Shown piece after piece: positions 18,283 through 27,572 of a DNA stretch of 64,000 nt. Origin of the DNA: 58-81 sp012729145 (lineage in GTDB: Bacteria; Synergistota; Synergistia; Synergistales; Thermovirgaceae); the NCBI GenBank assembly GCA_040770625.1, contig JAXGIW010000003.1, forward strand, positions 124,001 to 188,000. Direction: 5' to 3'. Numbering within the stretch: the stretch's first letter is position 1; each line of letters begins with the position of its first letter. Made by a program: the position numbers and the translations under genes. The notes under the pieces were generated by a model, which saw nothing but the letters and a program-made list of their open reading frames with translations, had not been told where the DNA came from and did not search any database.

Positions 18283-19259
18283 CCCTCATGGACCATTGCG
18301 CAGAGAGCCGATATTGACTCCCGCAAAGACAGGGGCTCCAGTACCTCCGCGTAGGGTGCGCTTGCCATTACCCAACGCCCTATCTCGCCCAGATCTGGAA
18401 CGACTGCCGAGATGGTTATGCTCCCGTCTTCCATGTGCTCGATCCTCTGGGTAGGGTGCCAGTCGGTTTCCTCCACAACAGAAGCAAGGGGGGCTCTTAC
18501 CCTGACGGCAACCTTGTGCCTGGCGCCACCAGAGCAGCCATACCAGGCCGAGGAGGCAAAGGATCTTGTATCCTGGCCTTCCGGCGGAGGTGAGTACTGT
18601 CCATCATCCAGGGCGAAGACGGAACTTATCCTCGATATCCTGTAGGTCCTCGGTTCGTCTCTTTCAGAGTGCGAACCCCAGACGTACCAGGCGTGGGCGA
18701 GAAAGAAGACCCCCCAGGGTGATATCCTTCTCTGCTTTCTGCCCTCAACGCTGTAGGGCGACTCGTACTGGAAGTGGATCCTTCTCCTGTCAGAAACAGC
18801 GTTGACCACAGTCTCAAAGACCATGGGGTCCATCCTGGAGACAGGGAGGGCTACCACAGTGCTCTCGGCGAGTTTCTCCCCCTGCTCCGCCATCGCACCT
18901 GGGAGCATGGACTTCAGCTTCCCCCAGAACCTGCTGCAGTCCTCGCCAAGATGGGGGAGAAAATGGCATACCATGTTCAGCCCCGCCGCAATGGATATCA
19001 CCTCTCGCCGGTTCATCTGTAGCTGAAGGATGAAGCTGCCGTTGCCGTGGAATTCATAGAGCCGCGTCCTCCGGTTGTACCAGATGCGGACGCCGAACTC
19101 ATCCCTCAGGAATTTGAGGTCTCTTTCAAGAGCCCTCCCATTGCTTCCGTAACCCAGGGCGGCCAGCAGGTGTTCCCTGCTCCTCCTGGGTTCATGGAAG
19201 AATTCCATGACCAGGCTGTTCAGCCGGCTAAGCCGGACCGAGCTCATCTGGGAAGACAA
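18273..19259 (-). CDS. WYL-domain transcriptional regulator
   Basis: YafY/DeoR-like regulator of 328 residues. An N-terminal winged helix (RLSRLNSLVMEFF, then RALERDLKFLRDEFGV) precedes a WYL domain with the core PWGVFFLAHAWYVWGSH and the arginine-rich RTYRISRI, followed by a C-terminal extension domain. WYL domains sense nucleic acid or nucleotide ligands in several systems. The TTG at 19259 has GAGGGG at 7 nt; an ATG at 19247 is the alternative. Its 3' end overlaps the convergent regulator by 10 nt. No defence genes are adjacent, so the target is unknown. Confidence 0.85.
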   Translation of the reverse strand: MSSQMSSVRLSRLNSLVMEFFHEPRRSREHLLAALGYGSNGRALERDLKFLRDEFGVRIWYNRRTRLYEFHGNGSFILQLQMNRREVISIAAGLNMVCHFLPHLGEDCSRFWGKLKSMLPGAMAEQGEKLAESTVVALPVSRMDPMVFETVVNAVSDRRRIHFQYESPYSVEGRKQRRISPWGVFFLAHAWYVWGSHSERDEPRTYRISRISSVFALDDGQYSPPPEGQDTRSFASSAWYGCSGGARHKVAVRVRAPLASVVEETDWHPTQRIEHMEDGSITISAVVPDLGEIGRWVMASAPYAEVLEPLSLRESISALCAMVHEGHS

Positions 19260-19294
19260 ACGACCGCCCCTCTCGCGAAGATCCGGCAGATATC

Positions 19295-19870
19295 CTAGAA
19301 AGAGAACTTCTGGTAGTCTTTCGGGATCTCGAACAGCGCCTTGTCAAGTGACCCTTCCCTGATGTTCGTGTAGGTCACGGTCACCTTGCCATCCTCACCC
19401 TCAGTGATTCCCCTGATCGGGAAATTGAGCTTCCGGGCTATCCAGATCACGGAACTCCCCATGGCCTGTCTCTCCGGATCCTTGTAGGTGACCTCGTACT
19501 TGTCGCACTTGTAACCCTCTATGGTCTCCGTTCCGATCTTCTTAAGGTCAGCGTCATCAGAGAGCCAGTCTTCAATATCCTCGTCGCCCAGGACTATCTG
19601 TTCGTTGGGGAACTCCATGTACATCTTCTCCTGGGGCATGATAACGTACATGATGTTCTTTGCCCCGTCTACGATGCTGATGCTCTTGCCAGCGCCCGGG
19701 ACCTCCATCTCCTGTCGCATGATACTTCCGCTTACAAAGACCTTTCCTGTGACGGTCTCCTCTCCGCCCTCCATCTTCATGTCCGCCTGGAACTCCGCGG
19801 CGAAAGCGGAACAGGAAAGGGTCAGAGCGACGACAACGGACAGGAACAGGCCCATCCTTCTCTTGCTCAT
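19295..19870 (-). CDS. Secreted DUF4412-like protein (LolA-like fold)
   Basis: Exported protein of 191 residues with a signal peptide (residues 1-24, cut after AFA). The mature part is a run of predicted beta strands: VYVS-type pairs, MYVIMPQEKMYMEFPNEQ, IEGYKCDKYEVTY and LNFPIRGI, typical of the outer-membrane lipoprotein-sorting-like DUF4412 group. A close paralogue lies at 50169-50741 with the same motifs in the same order. It has no recognised partner here. Function unknown; binding of a hydrophobic ligand in the periplasm is a family-based guess. Confidence 0.7.
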   Translation of the reverse strand: MSKRRMGLFLSVVVALTLSCSAFAAEFQADMKMEGGEETVTGKVFVSGSIMRQEMEVPGAGKSISIVDGAKNIMYVIMPQEKMYMEFPNEQIVLGDEDIEDWLSDDADLKKIGTETIEGYKCDKYEVTYKDPERQAMGSSVIWIARKLNFPIRGITEGEDGKVTVTYTNIREGSLDKALFEIPKDYQKFSF

Positions 19871-20110
19871 AATAACGGATACCCCCTTTTCTATCGCTGT
19901 TCCTGGTGCCTGTTCATTATTTTACTCCAACATTGGAAGGCCCGACCATTATATTATGGTTGTTATTGTTTATGTTATCTGTTCGCAGTATCATTAGAAC
20001 ATAAGATAAATATGAGAAAAATTCTGGACATTTCGCATCCCTGACCTTTAATGGTTGCAGGTTACTGAATATTTCCGGGCACATGCCGGATCAAAGTGGA
20101 GGTGTTCCAA

Positions 20111-20668
20111 TTGCGGAAAACTACAAGGAAGGCCGCCCTGTTCCTCCTGGCGGCGATTATCATTGTCTCGGCATCCTCCGTGGCCTTTGCCGCCCAGGTG
20201 GCCCTTACTTCGGTCGGACAGAGTCCCGACGCCATGATGGCAATGGTTGTGCTGAAGAACATGAAGGTCGAGACCGACTTCGACGCGCTGATGCAACCTG
20301 AAGACCTTTCGGGACATAAGGTCCTTATTGCCGTCGTAGGCGGGAGTTCAAAGGGCCTTGGTGCCGCAGGCATCAACCAGGAGCAGGAGAGGGACAGGGC
20401 CCTCGCCCTGATCGACAGGGCAAGAGGATCAGGTGTCAGGATCCTTGTCATGCACGTGGGTGGAGCCGGAAGAAGAGGTACCCTCTCCGACATGTTCATC
20501 GAGGCGGTGGTCCCCCTTGCGGAGCGCATTACCATCGTCAGGGGCGGGAACCTGGACGGTCTCTTCGACAGGATCAAGGGGGAGAACGTTCCTGTCACCG
20601 AGGTAGAGACCATCAGGGCCATTGATGAGCCGCTGAAAAGGGATCTCTCTGACTGGGGAGTCCTCTAG
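20111..20668 (+). CDS. Secreted protein of unknown function linked to a DctM-like permease (tentatively DUF6305-type)
   Basis: Product of 185 residues with a clear signal peptide (hydrophobic run AALFLLAAIIIVSASSVAFA). The mature domain looks like a small alpha/beta fold: VLIAVVGGSSKGLG, then DRARGSGVRILVMHVGG, ending in a Rossmann-like strand order. I start at a TTG (20111) because GGAGG lies 8 nt upstream; a GTG at 20096 precedes the ribosome site. It is 10 bp before the permease gene, so it may be the extracytoplasmic partner of that transporter, although it does not resemble DctP or TAXI binding proteins. Confidence 0.65.
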   Translation: MRKTTRKAALFLLAAIIIVSASSVAFAAQVALTSVGQSPDAMMAMVVLKNMKVETDFDALMQPEDLSGHKVLIAVVGGSSKGLGAAGINQEQERDRALALIDRARGSGVRILVMHVGGAGRRGTLSDMFIEAVVPLAERITIVRGGNLDGLFDRIKGENVPVTEVETIRAIDEPLKRDLSDWGVL

Positions 20669-20678
20669 AGGCTCGGCC

Positions 20679-21965
20679 ATGAGCTGGTTCTGGCCGGAAG
20701 GTTTCTACACCCTGGCAATGATAACGGCCTTCGGTTTCGGCGCCTTCGCCCTGAAGCTGCCAATAGCCGTTGCCATGGGTCTTGCGGCCGTTACGGGCTC
20801 TCTCCTGGGAGGCGCCGGTATCCCCTTGCGCCACCTTGTGGAGGGCATGTTCGGCTACATCGACACGATCCTGATAATAGCTACGGCAATGATCTTCATG
20901 AAGACCATCGAGGCCACGGGGCTCCTCGAATCTGTAGCCGCATGGATGATCCGCAAGTTCAGGTCATTTCCGGCGGTCCTGTCCCTTGGAATAGTCTTCC
21001 TGATAATGGTCCCCGGGATGATCACCGGATCCTCCACCGCCGCGGTCCTCACTACCGGAGCCCTGGTGGCGCCGGTTATGATAAAGCTCGGGGTTCCGAC
21101 CCTGCAGACCGCAGCGGCAATTGCGATGTCGGCGATCTACGGAATGATCGCTCCGCCGATCAACCTTCCTGCCATGATCATAGGCGGCGGCATAGACATG
21201 CCCTACGTGGGCTTCGGGTTGCCGCTGCTGATATGTACCGTCCCGCTGGCCGTCTTCACCGCCCTCTGGCTGGTCTACCCCTCGCTCAGAAAGAAGAGTC
21301 ATGACCCTGCCCTTGAGGAGGAGCTCTCAAGAATGGCCCGGACACCGTTGACAGCCAGGCTTTTCCTTCCAATGGCGGCGCTGGTAGTGCTCCTGGGCGG
21401 AGAAAGGATGTTCCCGGAGGTCTGGCCCCCCCTGGGGATGCCACTCTCATTCCTTATCGCTTCTGCTGTGGGCATCTTCTCAGGGGTCAAATGGAACATC
21501 CCCGAGACTGTCACCGAGGCGATCAACGATGCTCTGCCGGTAATGGGGATCCTTATGGGTGTGGGCATGTTCATCCAGATCATGACCCTCATAGGAGTGA
21601 GGGGCTTCGTCGTCGTTTCAGCACTGGCACTGCCTGCATGGCTTCTCTACGTGGGCATAGCCACTTCGATGCCCCTTTTCGGGGCAGTATCGGCCTTCGG
21701 TTCCGCTTCGGTGCTGGGGGTCCCATTTCTGCTGGCGCTTCTGGGCAGGAACGAGATTCTTGTCGGTTCTGCCCTCAGCCTGATCGCAGGACTGGGTGAC
21801 CTGATGCCCCCTACAGCACTGGCAGGCATCTTTGCCGCCCAGGTCGTCGGTGAAAAGAACTACTTCAGGGTCCTGCGCTTCTGCGTTGTTCCGGGCCTGT
21901 TGACAGCAGTCTGGGGGATCGCGGTCATCCTGGGAGCCCAGTATATCGCGGGGATCCTCTACTAG
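20679..21965 (+). CDS. TRAP-type large permease-like (DctM-like) membrane protein
   Basis: Polytopic protein of 428 residues with about 12 hydrophobic segments. It shows the ion-transporter-superfamily features of DctM: a GMITGSSTAAVLTTGALVAP segment and a second-half DLMPPTALAGIFAAQVVG loop, with APPINLPAMIIGGG in the middle. It should move an organic acid or amino acid derivative with sodium. The usual small DctQ subunit and DctP binding protein are absent; instead the neighbours are a secreted alpha/beta protein, a 47-residue membrane protein and an M14-like deacylase, suggesting uptake linked to deacylation of an N-acyl amino acid. Confidence 0.82.
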   Translation: MSWFWPEGFYTLAMITAFGFGAFALKLPIAVAMGLAAVTGSLLGGAGIPLRHLVEGMFGYIDTILIIATAMIFMKTIEATGLLESVAAWMIRKFRSFPAVLSLGIVFLIMVPGMITGSSTAAVLTTGALVAPVMIKLGVPTLQTAAAIAMSAIYGMIAPPINLPAMIIGGGIDMPYVGFGLPLLICTVPLAVFTALWLVYPSLRKKSHDPALEEELSRMARTPLTARLFLPMAALVVLLGGERMFPEVWPPLGMPLSFLIASAVGIFSGVKWNIPETVTEAINDALPVMGILMGVGMFIQIMTLIGVRGFVVVSALALPAWLLYVGIATSMPLFGAVSAFGSASVLGVPFLLALLGRNEILVGSALSLIAGLGDLMPPTALAGIFAAQVVGEKNYFRVLRFCVVPGLLTAVWGIAVILGAQYIAGILY

Positions 21966-21978
21966 GAGGTAAGGGTAT

Positions 21979-22122
21979 ATGACGATCGTCTACAGGGCTA
22001 TAGCCCTTTTCATACTGGTTTTTGTCCTCCGCTGCATGTTCAGGGAGAAGGACTTCTGGAAACAGGTCACCGCGACAATGGTGGTCATTCCGTTGGTCCT
22101 CAGGATCCTTCTGATCAAGTAG
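21979..22122 (+). CDS. Small membrane protein, 47 residues
   Basis: Short gene with an AGGAGG ribosome site 9 nt before ATG 21979. The product has a first hydrophobic segment (IALFILVFVLRCMF), a charged turn (REKDFWKQ) and a second hydrophobic segment (ATMVVIPLVLRILLI). It sits 13 bp after the permease and 1 bp before the M14-like gene, all on one strand. Two helices in a hairpin would suit an accessory subunit of the permease, perhaps replacing DctQ. I recognise no named family. Confidence 0.7.
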   Translation: MTIVYRAIALFILVFVLRCMFREKDFWKQVTATMVVIPLVLRILLIK

Positions 22123-22123
22123 G

Positions 22124-23278
22124 GTGGTGGCGACGATGCTGTCTTTCAATAAAGGAACCCGCGCCTCCGCCGCCTTTTTGCTTGCATTCGCGCTCGTCCT
22201 CGCGGCTTTTACAGGAAAGAACTTCCTTGAGATGAGACTGCCCGACAGGGTCGTTCCGGCCCCGGGTTTCACTTCGCACATGCTCTCCGAATGGTTCCCG
22301 AACATATCGGGCACACCTGTTGACACCCCTGTCTTCACCCAGGACAGCGGAGTCCCCGGAGGGTCGGTCCTTATCATGGGAGGAACTCACCCGAACGAAC
22401 CGGCGGCGACCATGACAGCTGTCATCTTTCTTGAAAGAGCAAATGTCAGCAGGGGGAAGCTTTTCGTGATACCCTTTGCCAACATGTCCGCCTTCGGCCA
22501 CAACTCGCCCCAGGAGGCCTCCCCGCAGAGGATCCACTTCACCCTTCCCGATGGAAGCGTCAGGTCTTTCCGTTACGGATCGAGGGCGACCAATCCTGTC
22601 CACCAGTGGCCCAACCCCGACATTTATATACACGAGGCATCGGGACAGCAGCTCTCAGGAAGCGAAATGGCGAACCTGAACCGGGCTCATCCCGGTGTGG
22701 AGGACGGCCCTCTCACCCAGCGCCTTGCCAGGGGGCTCCTTGAACTTCTGCTCAGGGAAGAGATAGATCTGGCATTCGACCTTCATGAAGCGAGCCCCGA
22801 GTACCCTGTGGTCAATGCCATTGTTGCCCACGAGAAAAGCATGATGCTTGCCGCCATGGTCACCATGGAACTGGAGGCCCGGGGAGTTCCCATCAGGCTC
22901 GAGCCCTCGCCAAAAAACCTCAGAGGGCTTACCCATCGGGAGTGGGGCGATGCCACAGCCACCATGCCCATTCTCATGGAAACAGGCAACCCAAGCCAGG
23001 GACGTCTTCGCGGGAGGACTGACGAAGACCTTGTCATGACAGGCCAGGACAAGTTCTATGCCAAGGCGGCGGAACTGGGAAGGCTCTTCATACCCTATGT
23101 GACCGATCAGCCGATGGATCTCCGTGTCGCACGGCATACCGGATCGATTCTCACCTTCCTGGAAACGCTGGAATACCTGGATCCCGAGATAGCGATCACC
23201 GTGGAGGGCGTACCCTCCTACGGAGAGATACTGGAAGAAGGCGTCGGGGCTTTTCTGTCGCCTGTACCGGACCAATAG
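22124..23278 (+). CDS. Membrane-anchored succinylglutamate desuccinylase/aspartoacylase-like (M14 family) protein
   Basis: Zinc hydrolase family member of 384 residues. An N-terminal hydrophobic segment (about 14-32) would export or anchor it. The zinc ligands are visible as GGTHPNEPAA (H and E) and the histidine in FDLHEASPEY; substrate-binding NLNRAHPG lies between. The catalytic glutamate is probably within PILMETGNPS. Such enzymes remove acyl groups or C-terminal residues from amino acid derivatives. The start may be GTG 22124 or ATG 22136. It is the last gene of the 20.1-23.3 kb transport group. Confidence 0.82.
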   Translation: MVATMLSFNKGTRASAAFLLAFALVLAAFTGKNFLEMRLPDRVVPAPGFTSHMLSEWFPNISGTPVDTPVFTQDSGVPGGSVLIMGGTHPNEPAATMTAVIFLERANVSRGKLFVIPFANMSAFGHNSPQEASPQRIHFTLPDGSVRSFRYGSRATNPVHQWPNPDIYIHEASGQQLSGSEMANLNRAHPGVEDGPLTQRLARGLLELLLREEIDLAFDLHEASPEYPVVNAIVAHEKSMMLAAMVTMELEARGVPIRLEPSPKNLRGLTHREWGDATATMPILMETGNPSQGRLRGRTDEDLVMTGQDKFYAKAAELGRLFIPYVTDQPMDLRVARHTGSILTFLETLEYLDPEIAITVEGVPSYGEILEEGVGAFLSPVPDQ

Positions 23279-23286
23279 GGGTTCTC

Positions 23287-23316
23287 TCCGCCTCTGGAGG
23301 CGGAATGATCTTTTTA
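23287..23316 (+). terminator. Possible terminator before ggt
   Basis: An 8-bp perfect stem (23287-23294 with 23297-23304) with a 2-nt loop is followed after 8 nt by TTTTT. The T tract is displaced, so termination is likely weak. Confidence 0.4.
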
Positions 23317-23357
23317 GAGGCAGCAACTATCACTGAAGGGAAGGGAGGAAAAGCAAG

Positions 23358-25073
23358 ATGAAAAAGGCAGCGACGATCCTTCTGGCAATATCGCTGACAA
23401 TAGCTGCGGGTGCGGCTTTTGCGGTAGAGGCCGAAGAGGTAATGGCAAAGAACGGGATGGTTTCCTCGGCCCATGAACTGGCGTCGAGGGCGGGGGTTGA
23501 GATCATGCAGAAGGGCGGTAACGCAGTTGATGCGGCCATAGCAACCATGCTCGCCCTGAACGTAGTGGAGCCCAACGCCTCGGGAATAGGCGGAGGGGGT
23601 TTCATGGTGATCAGGAACGCAAAGACCGGTGAAGTGGTGTTCCTTGATTATCGTGAGGTCGCTCCCGCATCGGCTACGAAGGACATGTACGCGTCCCAGC
23701 AGTCCAAGGATGAGAATTGGTCCACCGTTGGAGGGAAGGCTGTCGGAGTTCCCGGACAATTGATGGGGATCTTTGCCGCTCTTGAGAACTACGGGACCAT
23801 GACCTTCGCTGAAGTGGCGGTACCAGCCATCAGGCTTGCCGAGGAGGGCTTCGAGGTCCACCCGATGCAGACGGGTATTATTGCCGACAACTACGAGAAG
23901 ATAGCAAAGAACAACGATCTGGGTGACCTTGCCTTCTTCGAGGACGGACTCCCCATTGAGGCGGGGAAGATCCTTAAGCAGCCCAGACTTGCCGAGGCCT
24001 TCCACCTTATTGCGGAACATGGGGTCAAGGCTATGACCGAGGGGCCCTTAGGCGAATCTGTTGTCGCAGCGGTCAACCGTGCCGGAGGGAAAATGTCGAT
24101 GGACGACCTCAAGAACTACCAGGTCAAGATAGGGGATCCTGCCTACGGGACCTACAGGGGCTACCATATCTACTCCACCCCTCCTGCTTCGAGCGGCGGG
24201 ACTCACATCGTCCAGTTGCTGAACATTCTGGAGAACTTCCCCATCAGCTCAATGAAGCACAACTCTCCCCAGTACCTGCATACTCTCGCCGAAGCAATGA
24301 AGCTCATCTTCGCCGACCGGGGCAAGTACATGGCCGATACGGCCTTTGTTGACGTACCGCTGCGGGGCTTGACGAGCAAGGAATACGCAAGGGAGCTGGC
24401 CCGAAAGATATGGGTCTACGAGGTAATGCAGGAGGTCCAGCCCGGTGATCCATGGCCCTACAACGGGGGCGACGAAATCGCGTTCCTTGGCGGAGGAGGC
24501 AACAAGCATATCTCCACGAGCCACTTCTCCGTCGTTGACAAGGAGGGGAACATTGTAGCCTCCACCAACACCGTCAACTACTTCTTCGGATCAGGGGTCT
24601 TCGCTACCGAGTACGGGTTCGTCCTGAACAACGAGATGGACGACTTCTCCCAGAACCCCGAGAGTGTAAATGCCCCCGAGCCCGGCAAACGCCCGCTCTC
24701 TTCGATGTCCCCATCGATCGTCCTCGACCCCGACGGACAACCCTTCATGACCCTCGGGGCAGCAGGGGCAATGAGGATCATCACCGCTATGACCCAGATA
24801 ATAATGAACGTCGTCGACTTCGGCATGCACATGGATGAGGCTATCGAACAGCCCCGGATCTTCGCTTTCTCCTCGGGCGGCCAGAGCGGTCCTCTTCGCG
24901 TCGAGGACGCAATGAACGAGATCACCATCCAGTTCCTTAAACTCAGGGGACACAACGTGGAGGTCCAGCCCAGGGGGGGCTATTACGGAACGGCCCAGGG
25001 GATCCTCTTTATCGACGGAATGATGAACGGTGGCGCCGACAGCAGACGCCTGGGGGTACCTGTGGGATTCTAG
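23358..25073 (+). CDS. ggt: Gamma-glutamyltransferase / hydrolase (CapD-like candidate)
   Basis: Periplasmic N-terminal nucleophile hydrolase, 571 residues, that cleaves gamma-glutamyl bonds of glutathione or polyglutamate. A signal peptide covers residues 1-22. The precursor self-cleaves at T387 in STSHFSVVD; the large-subunit part has GGNAVDAAIAT and GIGGGGFMVI, and the small subunit has RPLSSMSPSIV. It lies immediately upstream of a capB-capC-pgsW operon. In Bacillus anthracis the related CapD is encoded with capBCA and processes poly-gamma-glutamate, so this protein may handle the product of that operon. A terminator separates them. Confidence 0.93.
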   Translation: MKKAATILLAISLTIAAGAAFAVEAEEVMAKNGMVSSAHELASRAGVEIMQKGGNAVDAAIATMLALNVVEPNASGIGGGGFMVIRNAKTGEVVFLDYREVAPASATKDMYASQQSKDENWSTVGGKAVGVPGQLMGIFAALENYGTMTFAEVAVPAIRLAEEGFEVHPMQTGIIADNYEKIAKNNDLGDLAFFEDGLPIEAGKILKQPRLAEAFHLIAEHGVKAMTEGPLGESVVAAVNRAGGKMSMDDLKNYQVKIGDPAYGTYRGYHIYSTPPASSGGTHIVQLLNILENFPISSMKHNSPQYLHTLAEAMKLIFADRGKYMADTAFVDVPLRGLTSKEYARELARKIWVYEVMQEVQPGDPWPYNGGDEIAFLGGGGNKHISTSHFSVVDKEGNIVASTNTVNYFFGSGVFATEYGFVLNNEMDDFSQNPESVNAPEPGKRPLSSMSPSIVLDPDGQPFMTLGAAGAMRIITAMTQIIMNVVDFGMHMDEAIEQPRIFAFSSGGQSGPLRVEDAMNEITIQFLKLRGHNVEVQPRGGYYGTAQGILFIDGMMNGGADSRRLGVPVGF

Positions 25074-25116
25074 GGCAAAAAACCGCCACAAGGTGAAAGT
25101 AATGTAGTAATCTTTT

Positions 25117-25142
25117 GGGGCGGCCCTGGAGCCGCCCCTTTT
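25117..25142 (+). terminator. Intrinsic terminator after ggt
   Basis: Stem 25117-25124 with 25131-25138 (8 bp, GGGGCGGC type), loop of 6 nt, then TTTT. The downstream capB ribosome site follows within 15 nt, so readthrough may feed the cap operon. Confidence 0.75.
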
Positions 25143-25159
25143 CAACGTGGAGGTGTGAC

Positions 25160-26134
25160 TTGAGAAACACCCGGCCCCCCTACCGGATCCTGGTCACCGG
25201 GACCCGCGGCAAGAGTACGGCTGTGCGCTACATTGCCGCAGCCCTGGACTCCATCGGTCTTTCCTTTTCGGCCCGGATCACCGGGACCGTTCCCATGGTC
25301 CTTGAAGGTCTCCATGAGAAAAGGATCATCCGCCACTCGCCGGCCCACCTATCGGAGATGACCTGGTGGATCCGGAGTATTCCCGAAGGCACGCAGGCTG
25401 TTGTGGCTGAAAACAGCGCCGTTTCCCCTGAGCTGCAGCCTCTCCCGTCTAAATGGCTGGACCCGGGACTGATCGTATGGACAAGCCTGCTCCCCGATCA
25501 CGCGGAGTGCTGGGGACCTCAACTTTCGGGGGCAAGGGAAGCGCTTCTCAGAGGTGTTCCCGGTAACTCCAGATTGCTTTTAGGAAACCAGGCCGGTCAG
25601 GACCTGGAACTTGTCCTTGCCCTGAAAAAGATGGGGTGTGACCTTTTTTCTGTCGGACAGACCAAGGAAGAACTCCCCCGTCAGTATGAAAGGATCGCCG
25701 TGGAGGCACTCAACATCCTCGGTCTCCCAGGATCGGAGGCCTCTTTCCAGAAAGTTCCCAGGGATCCCCATGAATTCATGATAGTGAACCCCCGCAGGGG
25801 CGGAGCAGTAGCCTGGGCGTTCTCCTCCAATGACCCTGTAACGGCCGACGCGCTCTTCCGTTCGACGGGCTGGGACCAGGAGCGAACGGCGCTGCTCTTT
25901 AACCACAGGCACGACCGACCCTCCCGGCTTTCGGCTCACCTCCCCTGGATCAGGAACGGAAAATGGAAGAGAAGGATCATCACAGGCGACCGCCCCCTTA
26001 TCCCCACCGGGTTCAGCTTTTTTCCGCATTCCGGTGCTGCGGCCCTGGCTGACCTTGTCAGAAGCGAGGGCTCCGTTTTCGGTTGCGGCAACGTCAGGGG
26101 CCTCCCCCTTGCACGGGAGGTCGAAGCATCGTGA
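25160..26134 (+). CDS. capB: CapB/PgsB-like poly-gamma-glutamate synthase (Mur-ligase family amide ligase)
   Basis: ATP-dependent amide ligase that in Bacillus joins glutamates by gamma-amide bonds. The P-loop VTGTRGKST is at residues 12-20, followed by AENSAVSPELQP, the metal-site LPDHAECWGP, and FNHRHDRPSRL, which align in order with CapB. At 324 residues it is shorter than the roughly 390-residue Bacillus protein. I start at TTG 25160, with GGAGG 6 nt upstream; the upstream frame runs through the terminator. Its GTGA stop-start overlap with capC shows coupling. The monomer it joins here is not known. Confidence 0.85.
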   Translation: MRNTRPPYRILVTGTRGKSTAVRYIAAALDSIGLSFSARITGTVPMVLEGLHEKRIIRHSPAHLSEMTWWIRSIPEGTQAVVAENSAVSPELQPLPSKWLDPGLIVWTSLLPDHAECWGPQLSGAREALLRGVPGNSRLLLGNQAGQDLELVLALKKMGCDLFSVGQTKEELPRQYERIAVEALNILGLPGSEASFQKVPRDPHEFMIVNPRRGGAVAWAFSSNDPVTADALFRSTGWDQERTALLFNHRHDRPSRLSAHLPWIRNGKWKRRIITGDRPLIPTGFSFFPHSGAAALADLVRSEGSVFGCGNVRGLPLAREVEAS

Positions 26135-26547
26135 ACAGGGAGATACTGGTAATAGCCATTGGGATAGCTCTCGGTATGCTGTTCTTCAAAAGGACTGGAC
26201 TCTCCCCCGGCGGCATTATCTCTCCAGGGATCCTTGCCCTTCACATGAACACTTTTCACGCCTTTGCATGGACCCTTGCCTTTTCGCTCCTCCTGTTCTT
26301 CCTCCTTGAGATATCTGTTCGCCTCTTCGGTGTTTACGGTCGCCAGAGGATCGCGCTGTCGCTGCTTTTGGCAGCCCTCACGGCTCTCCTTGCTCTGGGC
26401 CGATTACCCCTTGACCCTCTTTGGCTCGGGTGGGTGGTACCGGGCCTTGTGGCCTCCGATATCCAGCGCCAGGGGCTATTGCCTACATTATCTGCGCTGC
26501 TTTCCCTGGCCGGAGTGACTTTCCTTGCCGGAGGACTTTTGCCTTGA
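26131..26547 (+). CDS. capC: CapC/PgsC-like membrane protein
   Basis: Small polytopic partner of CapB, 138 residues with four hydrophobic segments. The motifs GLSPGGIISPGILALH at the start and WVVPGLVASDIQRQG near the end are characteristic of PgsC. It starts at GTG 26131, overlapping the capB stop by four bases, and its own TGA overlaps the TTG start of pgsW. Confidence 0.85.
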   Translation: MNREILVIAIGIALGMLFFKRTGLSPGGIISPGILALHMNTFHAFAWTLAFSLLLFFLLEISVRLFGVYGRQRIALSLLLAALTALLALGRLPLDPLWLGWVVPGLVASDIQRQGLLPTLSALLSLAGVTFLAGGLLP

Positions 26548-27572
26548 AGGGGGTCTTCTCCATCCTGAAGAAGGGCGCAAACCGGCAGACAGCAACTATC
26601 GCTCTCTGGGCACTCCTGGTAGCTGCGCTGGCATGGTTGCCCGGCGACAGCCCCCTCTCCCAGGAGGAATCAAGGCTCCTTCAAAGGATCGAGGCGGCCT
26701 GGGATTCGCTGCTGGTCCTTAGAAGCGAAACCGGCGTGCCCCACTCGGAGACTGACGACCCGCAGAGATCGGGGATGATAGGGGTCGAGTGGAGTACCAT
26801 AACAACAACCTCCGGTAGTCTCGCCTCGAAGCAGTTGTCCGTCCGGCCAGCCTGGGCTGTGGTCTTCCGAAGATGGCTTGCTCGTGAGGGTCTGGGTCCC
26901 GGCGACAAGGTTACCATTCTCAGTTCAGGCTCCTTCCCGGGCCTTGCGGTGTCTTCCCTGTCCGCGGCAGAGTCTCTTGACCTGGACGTAACCCTGGTGA
27001 TCTCTCTGGGATCCTCCACGTGGGGGGCCAATATTCCTTCGATGACGATCTGTGATATCCTCCACTTTCTCAGGACAAGAGGGTTCGTACGGACCAGGGC
27101 CGCCGCCTGCACCATCGGCGGAGCCGGGGAGATGGGAAAAGACCTCCCGCCGGAAGGGCTTTCAGCTCTCGAGGAAGCCGCTCGAAGGGGCTTTATCCCC
27201 CTGATCGCCGCCAAAGATCTTGAAGAGATGATCGAACGGAAGGCAGCGGTCTCCCTGCCGGAAGGAACCCGTCTCGTGATCCAGATAGGAGGGAGTAACG
27301 CTGATCTCGGCAGCGACCCCTCCCTCCTTGACCTCCCCCCGGGGTTCCTGCGACCATCTCCAGGGTTGAAGGCTGGAAACGGCGTGGTCTCAAAAGCCCT
27401 GGAAAGGGGTATAACTGTCCTCCATATCCTGAACATCCCTGAACTTGCCCGTTCGGCAGGCCTTGAAGGGAGATCCTCCCTGCCATGGGAAAGATCGCCA
27501 TGGCGGTTCCTCGTCGCCGCCGCTTCAGGAATGATCGTACTGAGTTTTTTCCGACGGTGGGAGTTTAAATGA
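26544..27572 (+). CDS. pgsW: PgsW-like poly-gamma-glutamate system protein
   Basis: Product of 342 residues with one N-terminal hydrophobic segment and one at the C-terminus (RFLVAAASGMIVLSFF), so it is probably anchored at both ends with a periplasmic domain. The body has alpha/beta alternation with GDKVTILSSGSFPGLAVS, LGSSTWGANIP and VIQIGGSNADLG. It is found with CapB and CapC in several phyla but has no established role. The start is TTG 26544, inside the capC stop codon, with CGGAGG 9 nt before. Confidence 0.78.
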   Translation: MKGVFSILKKGANRQTATIALWALLVAALAWLPGDSPLSQEESRLLQRIEAAWDSLLVLRSETGVPHSETDDPQRSGMIGVEWSTITTTSGSLASKQLSVRPAWAVVFRRWLAREGLGPGDKVTILSSGSFPGLAVSSLSAAESLDLDVTLVISLGSSTWGANIPSMTICDILHFLRTRGFVRTRAAACTIGGAGEMGKDLPPEGLSALEEAARRGFIPLIAAKDLEEMIERKAAVSLPEGTRLVIQIGGSNADLGSDPSLLDLPPGFLRPSPGLKAGNGVVSKALERGITVLHILNIPELARSAGLEGRSSLPWERSPWRFLVAAASGMIVLSFFRRWEFK

